Below, in pieces: positions 63,046 to 64,000 of a stretch of DNA of 64,000 nucleotides. The translations under genes were made by a program, and so were the position numbers. Location of the stretch: the NCBI RefSeq assembly GCF_964204645.1, contig NC_134034.1:7559414-7623413 (forward strand), read 5' to 3'. The notes beneath the pieces are model-generated. The model did no database searches. It worked only from the letters and a program-made list of their open reading frames with translations, and was not told the DNA's origin. The DNA is from Tubulanus polymorphus (taxonomy: Eukaryota > Nemertea > Palaeonemertea > Tubulaniformes > Tubulanidae). Within the stretch, counting starts at the first letter, position 1. Each line of letters begins with the position of its first letter.

Positions 63046-64000
63046 AGTGGGAGTTATATCAATCCTTCTAAGAATCATAGAATATCTAATGCTATTAAAG
63101 CAGAAAGATCACATCATATAATTACTCATTACCCTTCTAATATTAATCCTGATGAAACTTTATATGTTAGAATTCCGAGATTAACACAAAATACTTTTTT
63201 TGTTCCAAATAGTATTTATTTATCAGCCGATATAAAAGTAACCGGTAATAATAATAATTATGTTGTTGATAATGTTGGAAGATATTTGATTAAAAAATTA
63301 ACAATAAAGATTGGTCCGGAAACAGTTTTCTCATTAGATGATTATAATTTATTTATGCATTATAAAGATTTATGGTTAACTAAAGAAAATAGAAATAATA
63401 TGATATTTCAAGGCATCCAATCAGAAAACCAAAATAAATTAAGATCAGAAGCACATAATGCAATATTAACCAATGCTATAGATAAATTGATAAAAAGTAT
63501 TTATGGAAGCAAATATAAAATTCCATTAGACTTTGAATTGATAAATAATAATGCGCCTTTATATAAATACGCAATTCAAGAAGATGTTATATTTGAGATA
63601 ACATTTGCTCCTGTTAATGAAATTGTAAAATCTAGCGTTAATAAAGATATGGGTTATAAATTATCAAATATATGTTTAGAATATGATACAGTAACTGATG
63701 AAAATATTTCAAGTATAATTCAAACTCAATACAATCAAGGATTTTCATTATTATATGATTATATTGATAAATTTAAAACTGTAACTATTAATGCAAATGA
63801 TGAAATAATTAATGAGAATATTAACTTCCCAAGAAGATCTATTAAAGGTATATTAATATTTTTTACCATTGCAACATATACTAATGGTGCAATAAATGTT
63901 GATAATTATTATAATCCTGAAATAACAAAAGTAGAAATAACTATCGAAGGAATAGCAAATAAAATATTTTGTCAAGGAATGAGAATGATTGATCAATGGC
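63043..64000 (+). CDS. Polinton major capsid protein (double-jelly-roll type), partial
   Basis: Open from the ATG to the window edge (319 codons) with no break. Recognisable capsid segments include HYPSNINPDETLYVRIPRL, then NTFFVPNSIYLSADIKV, NVGRYLIKKLTIKIGPETVF, YKDLWL, KIPLDFELIN, VIFEITFAPV and FPRRSIKGILIFF. This series matches the hexon-like capsid family of animal Polintons and adintoviruses. It would form the icosahedral shell. The C-terminal end and any protease gene lie outside the window. Confidence 0.8.
   Translation, partial: MSGSYINPSKNHRISNAIKAERSHHIITHYPSNINPDETLYVRIPRLTQNTFFVPNSIYLSADIKVTGNNNNYVVDNVGRYLIKKLTIKIGPETVFSLDDYNLFMHYKDLWLTKENRNNMIFQGIQSENQNKLRSEAHNAILTNAIDKLIKSIYGSKYKIPLDFELINNNAPLYKYAIQEDVIFEITFAPVNEIVKSSVNKDMGYKLSNICLEYDTVTDENISSIIQTQYNQGFSLLYDYIDKFKTVTINANDEIINENINFPRRSIKGILIFFTIATYTNGAINVDNYYNPEITKVEITIEGIANKIFCQGMRMIDQW

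Noticed and set aside
62440-63078. Long minus-strand open frame of 212 codons
   Set aside because: It is antisense to the coiled-coil protein and the capsid start, with AT-rich codon mirroring and no motif.

Overview
The window looks like nuclear DNA of an invertebrate animal. It has a spliced C2H2 zinc-finger gene with GT-AG introns, two tRNA-derived SINEs, a Penelope-like element, BEL/Pao and Ty3/Gypsy LTR elements, Tigger and Merlin DNA transposons, MITEs, and at least four pieces of Maverick/Polinton elements (giant, virus-like transposons). That mixture is typical of marine invertebrates, perhaps a lophotrochozoan, but nothing here fixes the species. There is one 100-base assembly gap (17449-17548).

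Layout. 0.3-1.1 kb: Merlin transposase remnant. 1.3-4.0 kb: Polinton remnant D, split by a Penelope fragment with a hammerhead-like motif. 4.0-5.1 kb: BEL/Pao pol end plus LTR, bounded by a perfect 110-bp palindrome. 5.1-5.6 kb: satellite and SINE. 6.5-9.6 kb: Tigger element nested in another terminal-inverted-repeat element. 12.2-15.0 kb: the host zinc-finger gene (minus strand), with repeats and MITEs around it. 19.6-30.3 kb: Polinton A (mostly minus): terminal palindrome, small conserved protein, packaging ATPase, chromodomain integrase, two small conserved proteins, HNH nuclease, protein-primed DNA polymerase B (PolB), and two further conserved genes; nearly all are broken. 30.3-33.7 kb: non-coding repeats, including an unusual palindrome-word-rich array. 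34.0-45.0 kb: a very young Ty3/Gypsy element with 810-bp LTRs, a truncated gag, intact-looking pol with chromodomain and intact-looking env, inserted in an old LINE with a 4-bp target duplication. 45.2-51.3 kb: Polinton C fragment whose PolB carries an intein. 52.0 kb to the right edge: Polinton B (plus): terminal palindrome, PolB, penton-like protein, a run of small membrane or unknown proteins, and the start of the major capsid protein gene.

How the parts work together. Polintons A, B and C share genes at clear protein similarity, so B supplies the capsid half missing from A, and A supplies the integrase and ATPase half not seen in B. All copies in the window are partly decayed by frameshifts, stops or deletions. 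The retroelement has the usual gag-pol-env plan, but its 2.1-kb stretch between env and the 3' LTR carries a well-formed five-exon gene on the opposite strand.

Most notable: (1) the antisense spliced gene in the env-bearing retroelement; (2) an intein at PolB motif C in Polinton C, an empty site in B and a repair-like scar at the same codons in A; (3) Polinton terminal palindromes that keep their fold while the arm sequence changes; (4) a late-promoter-like TAAATAAATG/TATAAATG signal at the start of most Polinton genes.
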